Shown in pieces: positions 16,129 to 23,685 of a stretch of DNA of 30,743 nucleotides. Source of the stretch: FEN-1350 sp964386005 (lineage in GTDB: Bacteria; Planctomycetota; Phycisphaerae; Sedimentisphaerales; Anaerohalosphaeraceae). The stretch's first letter is position 1; every line of letters starts with the position of its first letter. Both the position numbers and the translations under genes were made by a program. Below the pieces are notes generated by a model. The model made no database searches. It was not told where the DNA came from and saw only the letters and a program-made list of their open reading frames with translations. Location: contig CAYLSB010000056.1 in the NCBI GenBank assembly GCA_964386005.1, forward strand, positions 1-30,743, read 5' to 3'.

Positions 16129-16734
16129 ATGAAATCAATGACATTCAGACTATTGGCATTGATCGTCGCTTCCGGATTCTTTGTCGGGTGTAAGAAGGAA
16201 CCGCCCAAACAACCCGATAGTGCCGTTCCGGCTTCGTACGACTTTACGTTGAAAGATCATACCGGAAAGGACGTTCAACTGTCCGGTATTACAGGGAAAA
16301 TCGTCGTTCTTGAATGGCTCAATCCCGAATGCCCTTTTGTTGTCGCCCATTACAAAGCGGGTACCATGGCGGGATTGGCCAAAAAATATGCCGACAAGGG
16401 CGTCGTTTGGCTCGGGATTAACAGCACCAATTCCGCCACGATCGCGAGCAACAAATCCTTTGCGGATAACCATTCGTTGCCGTATCCGGTTCTTGATGAC
16501 CATGCCGGCATAGTGGGAAAACAGTTCGCCGCTAAAACCACTCCGCATATGTTCATACTGGATCACAGGGCCCGGATCGTATATGAGGGCGCCATTGACA
16601 ATGCTCCGATGGGCAAGGTGGCCGATGGACATTCCCTGATCAATTATGTGGATCAGGCCTTGGCGGAATTGACGTCGGGAAAAGTCGTATCAGTCGGCAA
16701 AACGGATCCGTATGGATGTTCGGTAAAGTATTGA
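16129..16734 (+). CDS. Thioredoxin-fold (redoxin) lipoprotein
   Basis: A 201-residue protein with a lipoprotein signal (FFVGC, Cys21), so probably tethered in the periplasm. The rest is a thioredoxin-fold redoxin domain of the AhpC/TSA-TlpA type: LEWLNPECPFVVAHY contains one active-site Cys68 followed by Pro-Phe, not a CxxC pair, and the cis-Pro loop is TTPH (137-140). A second cysteine lies near the end in PYGCSVKY (Cys197). From memory, related redoxin proteins share both the NPxCPF motif and the GCSVKY tail, so the two cysteines may form the redox pair, which is inference. A role in peroxide reduction or disulfide handling is likely; the electron donor is unknown. A 13-bp hairpin follows at 16748-16791. 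Confidence 0.85.
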   Translation: MKSMTFRLLALIVASGFFVGCKKEPPKQPDSAVPASYDFTLKDHTGKDVQLSGITGKIVVLEWLNPECPFVVAHYKAGTMAGLAKKYADKGVVWLGINSTNSATIASNKSFADNHSLPYPVLDDHAGIVGKQFAAKTTPHMFILDHRARIVYEGAIDNAPMGKVADGHSLINYVDQALAELTSGKVVSVGKTDPYGCSVKY

Positions 16735-16747
16735 TCGACGTTGTGGC

Positions 16748-16791
16748 GAAGCCGGCGGGATTTTGTTCGCCGTTGTATTCCCGCCGGTTTC
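16748..16791. terminator. Hairpin between convergent genes, possible bidirectional terminator
   Basis: A 13-bp stem (16748-16760 with 16779-16791, one G-U pair) and an 18-nt T-rich loop lie between the redoxin stop (16734) and the aldolase stop (16798). There is no clear U-tract on either side, so it could act by another mechanism or only block read-through. Confidence 0.45.
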
Positions 16792-16797
16792 GCATAT

Positions 16798-17721
16798 TTA
16801 TCGGCAGCAATAATCGAAGAATCCAATCTGGTGTAATACGAACTCGAGTTGGCCATATTCCAGGGAATTCAAATCACGCAATGGAAGGCGCACGGATCCG
16901 CAATCCATCCCGATCAATTTCATCACGGCTTTTCCCGTCGGAACGATCCCGTGTTTGGATCGGACCAGAAAATCGATCATGCGATTGACCTGGATTTGGA
17001 GGTTCCGCGCCGTATCAATATCTCCCTGATGATACGCTTCCATAATCTTCCTATACATGGGCGCCGCCAGGTTGTACGTGGTTCCGACAGCGCCCTGAGC
17101 CCCGATCGAAAGGGCCGATAGAAGCAAACCATCTTCCCCGAAGAGCATATCGTATCGGCCGTTATCCATTTCCAGACAGGTCAGGTAATCCATCAGGTTG
17201 GTGTGAGTGAACTTCATGCCGGCCATCGTTGGAATCCGTTGACCGGCCATGTGCAGAAATTCCGGCATGGAAAAATCGACCGCCGTCATCTTGGGAATGT
17301 GGTAATAGTAGAAGGGCGTCGACGCGGCCGACGCGGCCACCTCACGGCAAAATTCAACCAGATCCTCGACTGTTTTCGGTCGAAAGAAAAACGGAGGCAT
17401 CACCGCGATGCCGAATGCCCCGATCTGTTGTGCATGAGCGGCCAGGGTACGGCTTTCCACGATGCTGTTGTGTCCCACATGAACGATCACACGGAAATCT
17501 TTCTGCACAACCTCCACCCAGCACCGCGAGATCTGTATCCGTTCCTCCGTGCTCAAGGACATGCTCTCACCGGTGGTTCCGGCGACGAAGGCCCCAGCCA
17601 CTCCGTTGCGACGGAGAAATTCGGCATAGACCGGGATTCGATCGAGATCCACTTGTCCATCCGTTCTCATCGGGGTAAACGGTGGTGCGATCAATCCCTG
17701 CGTTGGTGTTTGATTCTTCAT
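16798..17721 (-). CDS. N-acetylneuraminate-lyase-like aldolase (DapA/NPL family)
   Basis: A 307-residue TIM-barrel class I aldolase. GTTGES (49-54) binds the pyruvate carboxylate, Tyr140 in YYYHIP and Schiff-base Lys170 in MAGMKFTHTNL are the catalytic residues. The segments HAQQIGAFGIAVMPPFFFRP, FYYYHIP and GAQGAVGTTYN are much closer to animal-type N-acetylneuraminate lyase than to dihydrodipicolinate synthase, so splitting of sialic acid or a related 2-keto-3-deoxy acid is likely. A keto-deoxy-hexonate aldolase is the main alternative, and uxaC nearby keeps it open. GGAGAAAGGG overlaps the stop codon of the upstream M14 gene, 9 nt before its ATG, so the two form one operon. No nanK, nanE or nagA genes are present. 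Confidence 0.85.
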   Translation of the reverse strand: MKNQTPTQGLIAPPFTPMRTDGQVDLDRIPVYAEFLRRNGVAGAFVAGTTGESMSLSTEERIQISRCWVEVVQKDFRVIVHVGHNSIVESRTLAAHAQQIGAFGIAVMPPFFFRPKTVEDLVEFCREVAASAASTPFYYYHIPKMTAVDFSMPEFLHMAGQRIPTMAGMKFTHTNLMDYLTCLEMDNGRYDMLFGEDGLLLSALSIGAQGAVGTTYNLAAPMYRKIMEAYHQGDIDTARNLQIQVNRMIDFLVRSKHGIVPTGKAVMKLIGMDCGSVRLPLRDLNSLEYGQLEFVLHQIGFFDYCCR

Positions 17722-17730
17722 CCCTTTCTC

Positions 17731-18546
17731 CTATCGGCCCTGATACGTGACCGCCGCGAGTAACATCTTGCCATAACGCTGCCATAACGTATCGGCTCCG
17801 AGCGAATGGGCATTGGACGGCAATTCCACCGTGATGATCGGTATCCCCAGCGTTACCCCGACGTAGGAACCCATTGAACCGGGTCGGGCGCCGAGTTTTT
17901 TGACGGGCAATTCACATTGGGCGCTCATCTGTCGGGCCAGGTCAAGCGCCGGGCCGTCATAATCGATGCAGTTCAACGGCTGATGAAGTGTGATAATCCT
18001 CTTGGGACGATAGGTAACGATCAATCCATGAAGGGCCCTCGATTCGGGTTCGCTTAACCCCACCATACCGTATTGACGACTGTTCTCGCGATTGGCGGCC
18101 TCAAAGTTCCGATTCAGATCCACGCCGCGCGCATTACTTCGGGTCCGTGCCGCATAACCATCCGGATTGGCTACGGGGATGATGATCACCCGTTTACCCT
18201 GTAGCAATTCGCGATGGGCCTGAAGATGTTCCGTCAGTTTCTCCATCAAAGGCGTTCCGGCGGATTCATTGCCATGTATCGTCGCCACAAACAGAATCGT
18301 GTCAGAACCTTCACCAAAAATTTTGCAATGGATCGGCCGACCCTGGACGCTTTTGCCCATCGTGAATTCAAGACTACGTTCAATTCCGAATTCCCGCATG
18401 GGCGAAGTCAACGGTCTTGGTTCCGGCCCCTGACAACCCGATAAAGCCAGCCCTGTCGCCAGGACAAGGGAGGCCATCCATACCGTTTGTCGTCCCGGCC
18501 TTGCTTGGAGGCGGTCTGTACAGCATCGCTTGGGTTGTAAATCCAT
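17731..18546 (-). CDS. M14-family zinc carboxypeptidase lipoprotein, murein peptide amidase (MpaA)-like
   Basis: A 271-residue lipoprotein (lipobox LSGC, Cys38) with a long basic N-terminus if the ATG at 18546 is used; neither this nor the ATG at 18477 has a clear ribosome site, so the start is uncertain. The catalytic core is complete: zinc ligands His91 and Glu94 (HGNE) and His188 (LHQPLN), substrate-binding NPDG (127-130) and RGVDLNRNF (140-148), and general base Glu241 (ITVELPS). It matches the short MpaA-like group, which cleaves the bond between L-Ala/gamma-D-Glu and meso-diaminopimelate in muropeptides. It probably trims peptidoglycan fragments outside the cytoplasmic membrane. It is in an operon with the downstream aldolase gene, a link between wall and amino-sugar metabolism that is inferred from position only. 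Confidence 0.85.
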   Translation of the reverse strand: MDLQPKRCCTDRLQARPGRQTVWMASLVLATGLALSGCQGPEPRPLTSPMREFGIERSLEFTMGKSVQGRPIHCKIFGEGSDTILFVATIHGNESAGTPLMEKLTEHLQAHRELLQGKRVIIIPVANPDGYAARTRSNARGVDLNRNFEAANRENSRQYGMVGLSEPESRALHGLIVTYRPKRIITLHQPLNCIDYDGPALDLARQMSAQCELPVKKLGARPGSMGSYVGVTLGIPIITVELPSNAHSLGADTLWQRYGKMLLAAVTYQGR

Positions 18547-18703
18547 CGGCCAGTCTCGAAAATTCCGCTCGTATTTCGGCCATGTAGTTGCTGCGGGCCT
18601 GTTTATGATTTCGGTAATCGGTACGGTACCCCTTGAATAACCTCGCTGAACGAAACCGAAACCGCAACAAGGTTATAACCGATCTCCTTTTTTGTGTCCA
18701 TGA

Positions 18704-18732
18704 TTGACTTGGAAAGATGTTTGGATTATCAT
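18704..18732 (+). promoter_or_regulatory. Candidate promoter of the YkgJ-family gene
   Basis: TTGACT (18704-18709), 17 nt, TATCAT (18727-18732), with a predicted start near 18739 and a leader of about 40 nt. The palindrome GGTTATAACC lies about 30 nt upstream (near 18671-18680). Confidence 0.55.
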
Positions 18733-18778
18733 GCAGCGCTTTGAATGAATCTCGAATAGCCTGGATGGGAGCCATTTT

Positions 18779-19219
18779 TTGGGTACGAAACAAACTCACA
18801 GTGCAAGGAAAACGAAAACCGTATCATGTCATCGTTGTACCGGATTATGTTGCCGGTATTTCGCGCTGCCGATTGAAACACCCGAGGACTGGAAAGACTT
18901 CGATGATATTCGCTGGTATCTGGCCCATGAAAACGTCTCGGTATTCGTCGAGAAGGGCGACTGGTATCTGAATGTTCACAATTCATGCCGGTATCTGAGG
19001 AAGGATCATCGTTGCGCGATCTATGAAACCCGACCGCGGATCTGCCGCACGTATAAGACCGAGGATTGCGATTTCACCGGGGAAGACTATAATTTTGAAA
19101 TGTATTTTACCAGTGAACAGCAATTGGCGCTCTATATGAAAATCAAGTTTGGCGATACGGTTTTTCGTCGTCTGGAGAATCGCCGTAAAGCCGGCCGCAA
19201 GAACGCGTGTTCCGCTTGA
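18779..19219 (+). CDS. YkgJ-family cysteine-cluster protein
   Basis: A 146-residue soluble protein with eight cysteines in the arrangement of the YkgJ/UPF0153 family: CHRCTGLCC (Cys17, 20, 24, 25), Cys70 before RYL, HRCAIYETRPRICRTY (Cys79, Cys89) and Cys97. The family is thought to bind zinc or an iron-sulfur cluster, but its function is not established. The start is a TTG at 18779 with GGGAG (18767-18771) 7 nt upstream; no ATG or GTG precedes the cysteine motif in frame. hisS begins 63 nt downstream and may be cotranscribed. Confidence 0.82.
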   Translation: MGTKQTHSARKTKTVSCHRCTGLCCRYFALPIETPEDWKDFDDIRWYLAHENVSVFVEKGDWYLNVHNSCRYLRKDHRCAIYETRPRICRTYKTEDCDFTGEDYNFEMYFTSEQQLALYMKIKFGDTVFRRLENRRKAGRKNACSA

Positions 19220-19282
19220 GTTTTCCGGGTCGTCAAAACGGCGAAATCAAAGGATCGAATCCATTCAGTCAGGCGTTGAATC

Positions 19283-20578
19283 ATGAAGATACAACCGGTT
19301 AAGGGAACTCGAGATTTCTATCCGCCTCTGATGGCGATCCGGAATTTTATCGTAGATGGCTGGAAGGTCGCATCCCGGCGCAATGGTTTCGAAGAATACG
19401 ATGGCCCCATATTCGAATACCTGCAGATGTACCAGATTAAAAGCGGCGACGAGATTGTCGAACAGCTTTTTCATCTGACCGATCGCGGGGGCCGCGAACT
19501 GGCCATCCGTCCCGAAATCACCCCGACTCTGGCCCGCATGGTCAATGAACAAATCAACGCGCTGCCTCGTCCCATCAAGTGGTTCTCGACGCCTCGCCTG
19601 TGCCGTGCGGAACGGCCTCAGAAGGGCCGCCTCCGCGAGTTTTTCCAGTGGAATATCGATATCATCGGCATTGACGACTGCCGTTCCGACGCCGAAGTGA
19701 TCTTCACGGCAATCGATTATCTCCGCGGTACAGGTCTCAAACCCGTGGATATCGCCGCGAAAATTTCCAGCCGCAGATTGTTGGCCGCATTGCTTGCGGC
19801 AGTCGGCATCGAATCGGGCAGGTTGCCCGCGCTCTATGCCGTCCTCGACAAGAAAGCCAAACTTTCCGCCGAGGCCTTTGAGGAAATGCTCGCCCGTGAA
19901 GTATCCGATCCGGACGCTCTTCGGAAAATCCGTTCCATCATGGCCGCCCGGTCGCTGGAGGAGTTTGGGAAGATGTTTCCTTCTACGCCGGAGGTCCAGA
20001 CATCGCTGGAAGAACTGAAAGCTCTGTTCGCCTTGCTGGCCGCGATGGGAATCGGCGAATACTGCCGATTCGATATCTCGATTGTCCGTGGTTTGGCCTA
20101 TTATACCGGCATGGTCTTTGAGATTCACGACATTACCGGCGGGCTTCGCGCCATCTGCGGCGGCGGCCGTTTCGACAACCTTCTTCGCGATCTTGGAGGT
20201 CCTGAGATTCCCGCCGTCGGGATGGGCATGGGCGATTGTGTCTTGGAGATTCTCCTTCGTGAAAAGGGCTTGTTGCCGGAACCCTTTACCACCCGCCGGT
20301 TGGATTATTTTGTTATCCCGCTCGATGCCGCGTATGAACAAACAGCGATACAGATCGTCGCCCGGCTGCGATTGGCCGGCCGGAACGCCGATTTCAGCTA
20401 CAAAACCGCGGGTCTGGCCAAGCAGCTCAAGATCGCCTCCGCCTCCAACGTCCACACATGCATCATCCTTGGCGAGGAACTTCCTCGCGATAACCGGCTG
20501 ATCCTCAAAGACCTGACGACCGGCCGGCAATCCGCCGTCGCTCCCGATGATTTCTGGAAAACGATCGAATCCGCCTGA
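19283..20578 (+). CDS. hisS: Histidyl-tRNA synthetase
   Basis: A 431-residue class II aminoacyl-tRNA synthetase charging tRNA-His. Visible signatures are the N-terminal KGTRDFYP, motif 2 with LCRAERPQKGRLREF (106-120), the histidine-A motif RGLAYYTG (269-276), and motif 3 region GGGRFD (293-298). A C-terminal anticodon-binding domain (about 325-431) starts at LDYFVIPLD. Length is normal, so this looks like the functional housekeeping enzyme, not a HisZ paralogue, which lacks the RGLxYYTG site. The start at 19283 has only a weak ribosome site. Confidence 0.95.
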   Translation: MKIQPVKGTRDFYPPLMAIRNFIVDGWKVASRRNGFEEYDGPIFEYLQMYQIKSGDEIVEQLFHLTDRGGRELAIRPEITPTLARMVNEQINALPRPIKWFSTPRLCRAERPQKGRLREFFQWNIDIIGIDDCRSDAEVIFTAIDYLRGTGLKPVDIAAKISSRRLLAALLAAVGIESGRLPALYAVLDKKAKLSAEAFEEMLAREVSDPDALRKIRSIMAARSLEEFGKMFPSTPEVQTSLEELKALFALLAAMGIGEYCRFDISIVRGLAYYTGMVFEIHDITGGLRAICGGGRFDNLLRDLGGPEIPAVGMGMGDCVLEILLREKGLLPEPFTTRRLDYFVIPLDAAYEQTAIQIVARLRLAGRNADFSYKTAGLAKQLKIASASNVHTCIILGEELPRDNRLILKDLTTGRQSAVAPDDFWKTIESA

Positions 20579-20666
20579 TCGGGGATTTGAACCGGATAGA
20601 GGTTTTTCCTGAATCGATCCCTGTTTTAATCCGATACAGTCTGGGATTGGGTATGGGAGGAATCCA

Positions 20667-20695
20667 TTGACAATATTCCATCCCGTCACGATATT
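20667..20695 (+). promoter_or_regulatory. Candidate promoter of the histidine-kinase/receiver operon
   Basis: A perfect TTGACA (20667-20672), 17 nt, GATATT (20690-20695), four of six matches in the -10. The same TTG could serve as a start codon behind GGAGG, so the two readings conflict; the ATG at 20718 with GAGGA is preferred. Confidence 0.4.
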
Positions 20696-20717
20696 ATCGG
20701 TCTTCGAGGATTCGATC

Positions 20718-22505
20718 ATGGTTACGATTGCCGATCTGATTCCAAATGCCGTTGCAGGCGATGGGGCCTGCGATCTTGTGGTCTCTCCCGATACATCCGT
20801 TCGTGATGCCCTGGCCCGGATGAACGAACTGGGTTGCAGCCGTATCGGTATCGAAAGCGATTCATTCGGTTTTCGTGCGGTTCTCACTCGGGAGGACCTC
20901 TTGAGCGGCCTGATCCATGAACTGGATAAGGCGCAAATCGCCATCGGTGATCTCCAGCGGCATATTGACGGCCGGCTTTCCGAGCAGCTTCAACTCGTTC
21001 AAGCCAGTCTCCGTTCCATTGCCGAGACCGATAAGGGTAAGCTCGACATTGCCGTGATGAATCTGACCGAAGGCCTGATCATCCTCGACAAATCCGCCAT
21101 GGTCGAATCCGCCAATCCTGCCGCCCGTTCGCTTCTGGGTCTGCCGGATTCCGCGGTGCTGACCGATATCTCCGATGCTCTGAGTCGCCTCGGCGTGTGC
21201 GGTCTTCTGACCTGTCATGTTTCGCCCGATTCAGAAGGGGGGCGATTGCAGGTTCAATCCGCTCATCATCGGGTCCTGCGGATTCGATGGACACCCATTC
21301 GCGATTCGTGGGATCGCTTTGAGGGATTTGTCGTTCTCATTCGAGATATCACCGATGAAATCGCGGCGGATAATGCAAAAAACGAATTTCTCGCCGCCAT
21401 GTCCCACGAGTTGCGTACTCCGTTGACCAGCCTGCGCAATTCCATTTCCAACATGCTTGCCGGCGTCGTCGGAAAGTTTCCGTCCAAAGCCCTGCAGTAC
21501 CTTACGGCCATGGACGGCGACTGCCTTCGCCTGACCGGCCTGGTCAACGATCTGATTGATGTCGCTCGTCTCGAAGCCGATAACCTTCCGATCTGTCGGC
21601 GCGTTGTGAACCTGGTGGATCTGATCTCCGATACCCTGAACCGATGTGCCGACCGGGCCCGCGCCCATAAGGTCCATCTCAGTTTTCGCATGCACCAGTA
21701 TGTTCCGCCGATCATGGCCGATCCGGAACGAATCCGACAGGTCCTGGTCAACCTCATCGACAATGCCCTTCATTTTACACCCGCCTTCGGAAAGATTACC
21801 ATTCGTTGCTGGGATGAATCCGACACGGTCTGCTTCAGCGTCGAAGACACCGGGCCTGGCATCCCGCCGGAATTCCAGTCCGTGTTGTTCTACAAATTCA
21901 CGCAACTGGCCCGTCAGTCGGGTCCCGGCTATCATGGAAGCGGTCTGGGGCTGGCCGTGTGCAAAGGAATCCTGGCCGCTCACGGGGGCTCGATACGGCT
22001 GCAATCGCATCCCGGATCCGGCAGTACGTTTGTGGTCTCGCTGCCTTGTACAAAGCCCGATATCTTGATTGCAAAACATCTTGAAAATCTTGCTCCTCGA
22101 TGTGCCGATGCCAACGAAGCTCTGGGCCTCATCGTGGTTCGATGCATGGCCGATTCCGCCGTGACGGATGTCTCGTACGATCCGAAAACCGTTCTGACTG
22201 GCATTCTCACGGAATCCCAGTCGGTTCTTACCCATCCCGACGATCTGGCCGTTCAGAGCGGCCCGGACGAACTGATCTTCGTGGCGTGCCGTTCGTCCGA
22301 TAATCCTCTTCACGTCCTTCGCCACAAAATCGAAAAAATTCTGACCAATTCGCTCAGGATCAACTTGGGTAGGCCTGCATTTGTGCCGATGGTGGGAATG
22401 AGTGTTTATCCCGCGGATGTTTGTCCGGTCAGGGATTTGGATTCACTGGCCCGCAAACGAATCAGGACGATTCAGGGCGTTTTGCCCCGGGCCAAGGCCC
22501 AATAA
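20718..22505 (+). CDS. Hybrid-domain sensor histidine kinase with half-CBS, PAS and degenerate GGDEF tail
   Basis: A 595-residue cytoplasmic kinase without membrane segments. Domains in order: a single CBS-like motif (about 20-66), a coiled coil (70-105), a PAS domain (108-215), HisKA with phosphorylatable His230 (FLAAMSHELRTPL), HATPase with N-box Asn349, DTGPG 377-381 and GSGLGL 407-412, and a C-terminal segment of about 140 residues. The tail aligns with GGDEF diguanylate cyclase domains: DLAVQSGPDELIFV corresponds to PleD's DLPCRYGGEEF, followed by a long helix and VGMSVYPAD. The signature is GPDEL instead of GGDEF and the upstream RxxD site is HPDD, so it is probably inactive and perhaps a ligand or regulatory module. 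The receiver gene starts 16 nt downstream and is the likely partner. Confidence 0.88.
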   Translation: MVTIADLIPNAVAGDGACDLVVSPDTSVRDALARMNELGCSRIGIESDSFGFRAVLTREDLLSGLIHELDKAQIAIGDLQRHIDGRLSEQLQLVQASLRSIAETDKGKLDIAVMNLTEGLIILDKSAMVESANPAARSLLGLPDSAVLTDISDALSRLGVCGLLTCHVSPDSEGGRLQVQSAHHRVLRIRWTPIRDSWDRFEGFVVLIRDITDEIAADNAKNEFLAAMSHELRTPLTSLRNSISNMLAGVVGKFPSKALQYLTAMDGDCLRLTGLVNDLIDVARLEADNLPICRRVVNLVDLISDTLNRCADRARAHKVHLSFRMHQYVPPIMADPERIRQVLVNLIDNALHFTPAFGKITIRCWDESDTVCFSVEDTGPGIPPEFQSVLFYKFTQLARQSGPGYHGSGLGLAVCKGILAAHGGSIRLQSHPGSGSTFVVSLPCTKPDILIAKHLENLAPRCADANEALGLIVVRCMADSAVTDVSYDPKTVLTGILTESQSVLTHPDDLAVQSGPDELIFVACRSSDNPLHVLRHKIEKILTNSLRINLGRPAFVPMVGMSVYPADVCPVRDLDSLARKRIRTIQGVLPRAKAQ

Positions 22506-22521
22506 AGAGGGAGTATGGGAT

Positions 22522-22941
22522 ATGTTCGACTTTTTTGGATTGAAAAAGAAATCGGATAAAACGAAAATTCTGGTCATTGATGACGAACCGAATATTGTCC
22601 AGACCCTGCAGGATCGTCTGGAGATGAACGAGTATCGCGTCTCCACCGCTCATAACGGCCGGGACGGACTCGACAAATTCGAACAGGAAAAACCCGATGT
22701 GATCCTCCTCGATGTGATCATGCCCGTCATGGACGGACTGGACATGCTGGAAACTCTTCGCAAACGTCCCGATGGACAGGATGTATCCGTCATTATGCTC
22801 ACCGCCCGAAGCCAGACGCAGGATATCGCCCGGGCCAATGCCTGCGGGATCGACGACTACATCGTCAAACCCTTCGATCTCAGCGAATTACTCGAAAAAA
22901 TCGAAAGTGTCATCGAACGCCGGAAATCCGTCGTGCGATAA
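22522..22941 (+). CDS. Stand-alone response-regulator receiver protein
   Basis: A 139-residue protein consisting of one receiver domain: Asp20/Asp21 acidic pair, phosphoacceptor Asp64 (LLDVIMPVMDG), Thr94 and Lys116 (IVKPFD). It has no output domain, so it acts by protein contact, as CheY or Spo0F do. The start is the ATG at 22522, with GAGGGAG 8 nt upstream; a longer reading runs back through the end of the kinase gene. The N-terminal MFDFFGLKKK is short and amphipathic and could associate with membrane or the kinase. It is operonic with the preceding kinase. Confidence 0.9.
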   Translation: MFDFFGLKKKSDKTKILVIDDEPNIVQTLQDRLEMNEYRVSTAHNGRDGLDKFEQEKPDVILLDVIMPVMDGLDMLETLRKRPDGQDVSVIMLTARSQTQDIARANACGIDDYIVKPFDLSELLEKIESVIERRKSVVR

Positions 22942-22975
22942 TTCAGGCGACTGCCGTACGCTCCAACGATCTCAT

Positions 22976-23022
22976 CGGGCTCCGTATCCTTTCAGAGCCC
23001 GTTTCTATTATAATTATAATAG
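22976..23022 (+). terminator. Terminator of the kinase/receiver operon followed by an AT palindrome
   Basis: CGGGCTC (22976-22982) pairs with GAGCCCG (22995-23001) and is followed by TTTCTATTAT. Immediately after lies a perfect 18-bp AT palindrome, CTATTATAATTATAATAG, at 23005-23022, and further AT-only sequence to 23041. It separates the convergent NTF2-like gene. Confidence 0.65.
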
Positions 23023-23049
23023 ATATTATATATTTAATATTGAATTTGA

Positions 23050-23619
23050 TTAGGGTACTTCCCGCCATCCCATCGGATCATCGTTGACGCTTACGATTTC
23101 CGTCGTCGTGATCTGCCAGTTCCTGTCGTTTCGTGCGAAATTCACGCGGATCCTGACCCAGTAGGGGGTCTGAACCTCCATCTCCTCGCCGCGGTAATGG
23201 ATCCACACACGCAGTCGGATTTCGCTTTCGGCCTCGTCATCCAGAATCGACAGATCCCAGCTTCGAATCCGTACGCTGTTCAAACTCGTCATCGCCAGCG
23301 ACAACCGGCAGAACTGTCGCAGATCATCACGGGTGGCGTTTCGCGAGTCCTGGTAGTCCGGCGAGAAGATTTCGTTGAATCGCGAGAAATCCTGCTTAAT
23401 GGCCATTCGCTTGGCCTCGCCGAAGATCGCCTCGATCTTCTCGCGATCCGTTCGAATGAAATAGTCCAGACCGAAGGACATCGCGAAGATCGCGGCGGGA
23501 ATCGCAAGTTGCCACCATCGTTGCTTGTCGGGAATCGCCTGTCGCACCATCATAACGATGCCGAACACGATGCCTCCGACGATCAGTAACAGCCACGGCG
23601 TTTCGGTTATATTCCACAT
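23050..23619 (-). CDS. Membrane protein with NTF2-like C-terminal domain
   Basis: A 189-residue protein started at the ATG at 23619, which has GGAGG 7 nt upstream; 13 additional codons upstream lack a site. Two membrane helices (about 8-26 and 36-55) precede a soluble domain. That domain begins with an amphipathic helix (DREKIEAIFGEAKRMAIKQDFSRFNEIFSPDYQD) and continues with beta strands (RIRSWDLSIL, EIRLRVWIHYRGEEM, YWVRIRVNFARNDRNWQIT). This order is that of an NTF2/SnoaL cone fold, known for binding small molecules or proteins. Function is unknown. It may follow the UPF0210 gene (start of this gene 66 nt past that gene's stop). Confidence 0.7.
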   Translation of the reverse strand: MWNITETPWLLLIVGGIVFGIVMMVRQAIPDKQRWWQLAIPAAIFAMSFGLDYFIRTDREKIEAIFGEAKRMAIKQDFSRFNEIFSPDYQDSRNATRDDLRQFCRLSLAMTSLNSVRIRSWDLSILDDEAESEIRLRVWIHYRGEEMEVQTPYWVRIRVNFARNDRNWQITTTEIVSVNDDPMGWREVP

Positions 23620-23685
23620 AATCTGTCCTCCGTCCAATGGTGATCCAATCCGTTGCATTCGTATGCACCGTCCAAAGCGAATGGA

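Noticed and set aside
20667..20717. TTG at 20667 as the kinase start
   Set aside because: It has GGAGG upstream, but it forms a perfect -35 TTGACA, and the ATG at 20718 has its own GAGGA at good spacing. This remains an open choice, not a firm rejection.
19265..20944. A 559-codon minus-strand open frame across hisS and the kinase start
   Set aside because: It lies opposite hisS, whose motifs are complete, and its product shows no family motifs and no ribosome site; it is an antisense shadow.
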